The translations under genes and the position numbers were made by a program. Below the pieces are notes generated by a model that searched no databases, was not told where the DNA came from, and saw nothing but the letters and a program-made list of their open reading frames with translations. 6,415 bases of DNA. Origin: Streptomyces lilacinus (lineage in GTDB: Bacteria > Actinomycetota > Actinomycetes > Streptomycetales > Streptomycetaceae). This document shows, in pieces, positions 5,845 to 6,415 of this stretch (within the stretch, counting starts at the first letter, position 1; every line of letters starts with the position of its first letter). Location of the stretch: assembly GCA_000715685.1 (NCBI GenBank), contig KL569448.1:13945-20359 (forward strand), written 5' to 3'.

Positions 5845-6386
5845 CTACCAGCCGGTCAGGGCGCGGGCGACGGCCTCGTCCAGCAGGCGGGCCGTGGTGG
5901 CGACGTCCTGCTGGGAATTGTCGATGATGGGCAGCCCCGAGCCGTACCAGCCCGCCATCCGGCCGTGGATCCGGGCGACCTCCTCGTCGCTCAGGCGGCG
6001 GTTGCCGGTGCGCTCGGCGTTGCGCTCGAGGACGACCTCCAGGCCCGGCAGCAGGACGACGGGCAGCAGCCCCGGCCCCACGTGCCGCTTCCAGCCGCCG
6101 AGGCCGACGACGGGCCGGTCGGGGAAGACGGCGTCGTCGAGGATGCAGGAGATGCCGTTGGCGAGGAAGTTGCGGGCGGCGAAACCGCAGGTGCGGCGGG
6201 CCAGGCGGTACTGCGCCTCGGAGTGGTCGTTCCAGCCGGACTGCGGGTCCGCGAAGCCGGAGCGCACCCACTCGCGCACGTCGTCGAGGCTGATGTGCGC
6301 CGTGGGCACCCGACGGGTGTCCGCCCAGTGCCGGGCGACGGTGGTCTTGCCGGCGCCGGCGGGACCGATGAGGAGCACCGCGACGG
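5845..6386 (-). CDS. P-loop ATP-binding protein or small kinase (5'-truncated)
   Basis: At least 180 residues of a P-loop NTPase of the AAA_33/zeta-like kinase type, function unknown. A Walker A motif GPAGAGKTT lies almost at the visible N-terminus (residues 5-13 counted from the GTG codon at 6378). A hydrophobic strand ending in acidic residues, ISCILDD (76-82), is a plausible Walker B, and a basic lid-like segment RRLSDEEVARIHGRM is at 127-141. The C-terminus (LDEAVARALTGW) and TAG stop are present. The frame stays open upstream through GTC and GCG codons to the adapter at 6387, so the true start probably lies outside the insert; calling the GTG at 6378 as start would leave an unusually short lead into the Walker A strand. 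It is 70 bases upstream of the M24 gene on the same strand and may be co-transcribed. Substrate cannot be inferred. Confidence 0.8.
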
Positions 6387-6415
6387 CTGTCTCTTATGAT
6401 GTGTATAAGAGACAG
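6387..6415. other. Chimeric Tn5 mosaic-end adapter, folded back
   Basis: CTGTCTCTTAT (6387-6397) is the first 11 bases of the reverse-complemented Tn5 mosaic end. It is joined directly to GATGTGTATAAGAGACAG (6398-6415), the last 18 bases of the forward mosaic end. The outer 11 bases on each side (6387-6397 and 6405-6415) are perfect inverted repeats around GATGTGT. This is an adapter-adapter or fold-back artefact of library preparation or assembly. On the minus strand it puts an in-frame TAA before the truncated ATPase gene, creating a false 5' boundary. Confidence 0.95.

Noticed and set aside
1..6415. Composite transposon bounded by Tn5 mosaic ends
   Set aside because: Mosaic ends flank the fragment, but the left one is joined to 454 primer B, the right one is a broken fold-back chimera, no transposase is present and the interior is conserved chromosome.

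Overview
The window is a cloned or assembled fragment of a high-GC actinobacterial chromosome, almost certainly a Streptomyces. The reasons are the strong GC bias, GTG starts, and a textbook Streptomyces gene order (pyrR-pyrB-pyrC diverging from bldD, then nusB, efp and an M24 peptidase) that includes the developmental master regulator BldD. Genuine chromosomal sequence runs from 37 to 6386. Both ends are library adapter: a 454 primer-B sequence plus the Tn5/Nextera mosaic end at 1-36, and a folded-back pair of mosaic-end fragments at 6387-6415.

Layout. Positions 37-2754 (minus strand) hold the pyrimidine operon pyrR, pyrB and pyrC. pyrC is cut by the adapter and lacks its C-terminus. Positions 2755-2976 are a divergent regulatory region: the pyr leader carries a PyrR-binding hairpin inside a stem that would hide the pyrR ribosome binding site, and the bldD side carries a sigma-A-like promoter overlapped by a perfect BldD operator. 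bldD (2977-3477, plus strand) is followed by a long perfect bidirectional hairpin terminator and a second hairpin. From 3607 to the end everything is again on the minus strand: nusB, efp, an M24 (Xaa-Pro peptidase-like) gene broken by a one-base frameshift, and the partial gene of a small P-loop ATPase or kinase.

How the genes work together. PyrR senses uridine nucleotides and should repress its own operon, which supplies aspartate carbamoyltransferase (PyrB) and dihydroorotase (PyrC) for de novo UMP synthesis. BldD, dimerised by c-di-GMP, represses sporulation genes and itself. NusB and EF-P are core transcription-antitermination and translation factors whose genes are separated by only two bases.

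This is mostly conserved core chromosome and I see no new defence, mobile or biosynthetic system. The points most worth a second look are the pyrR leader switch, the BldD operator lying in a region shared with the pyr operon, the altered metal ligands of the M24 protein, and the adapter and frameshift artefacts, which will mislead automatic annotation.
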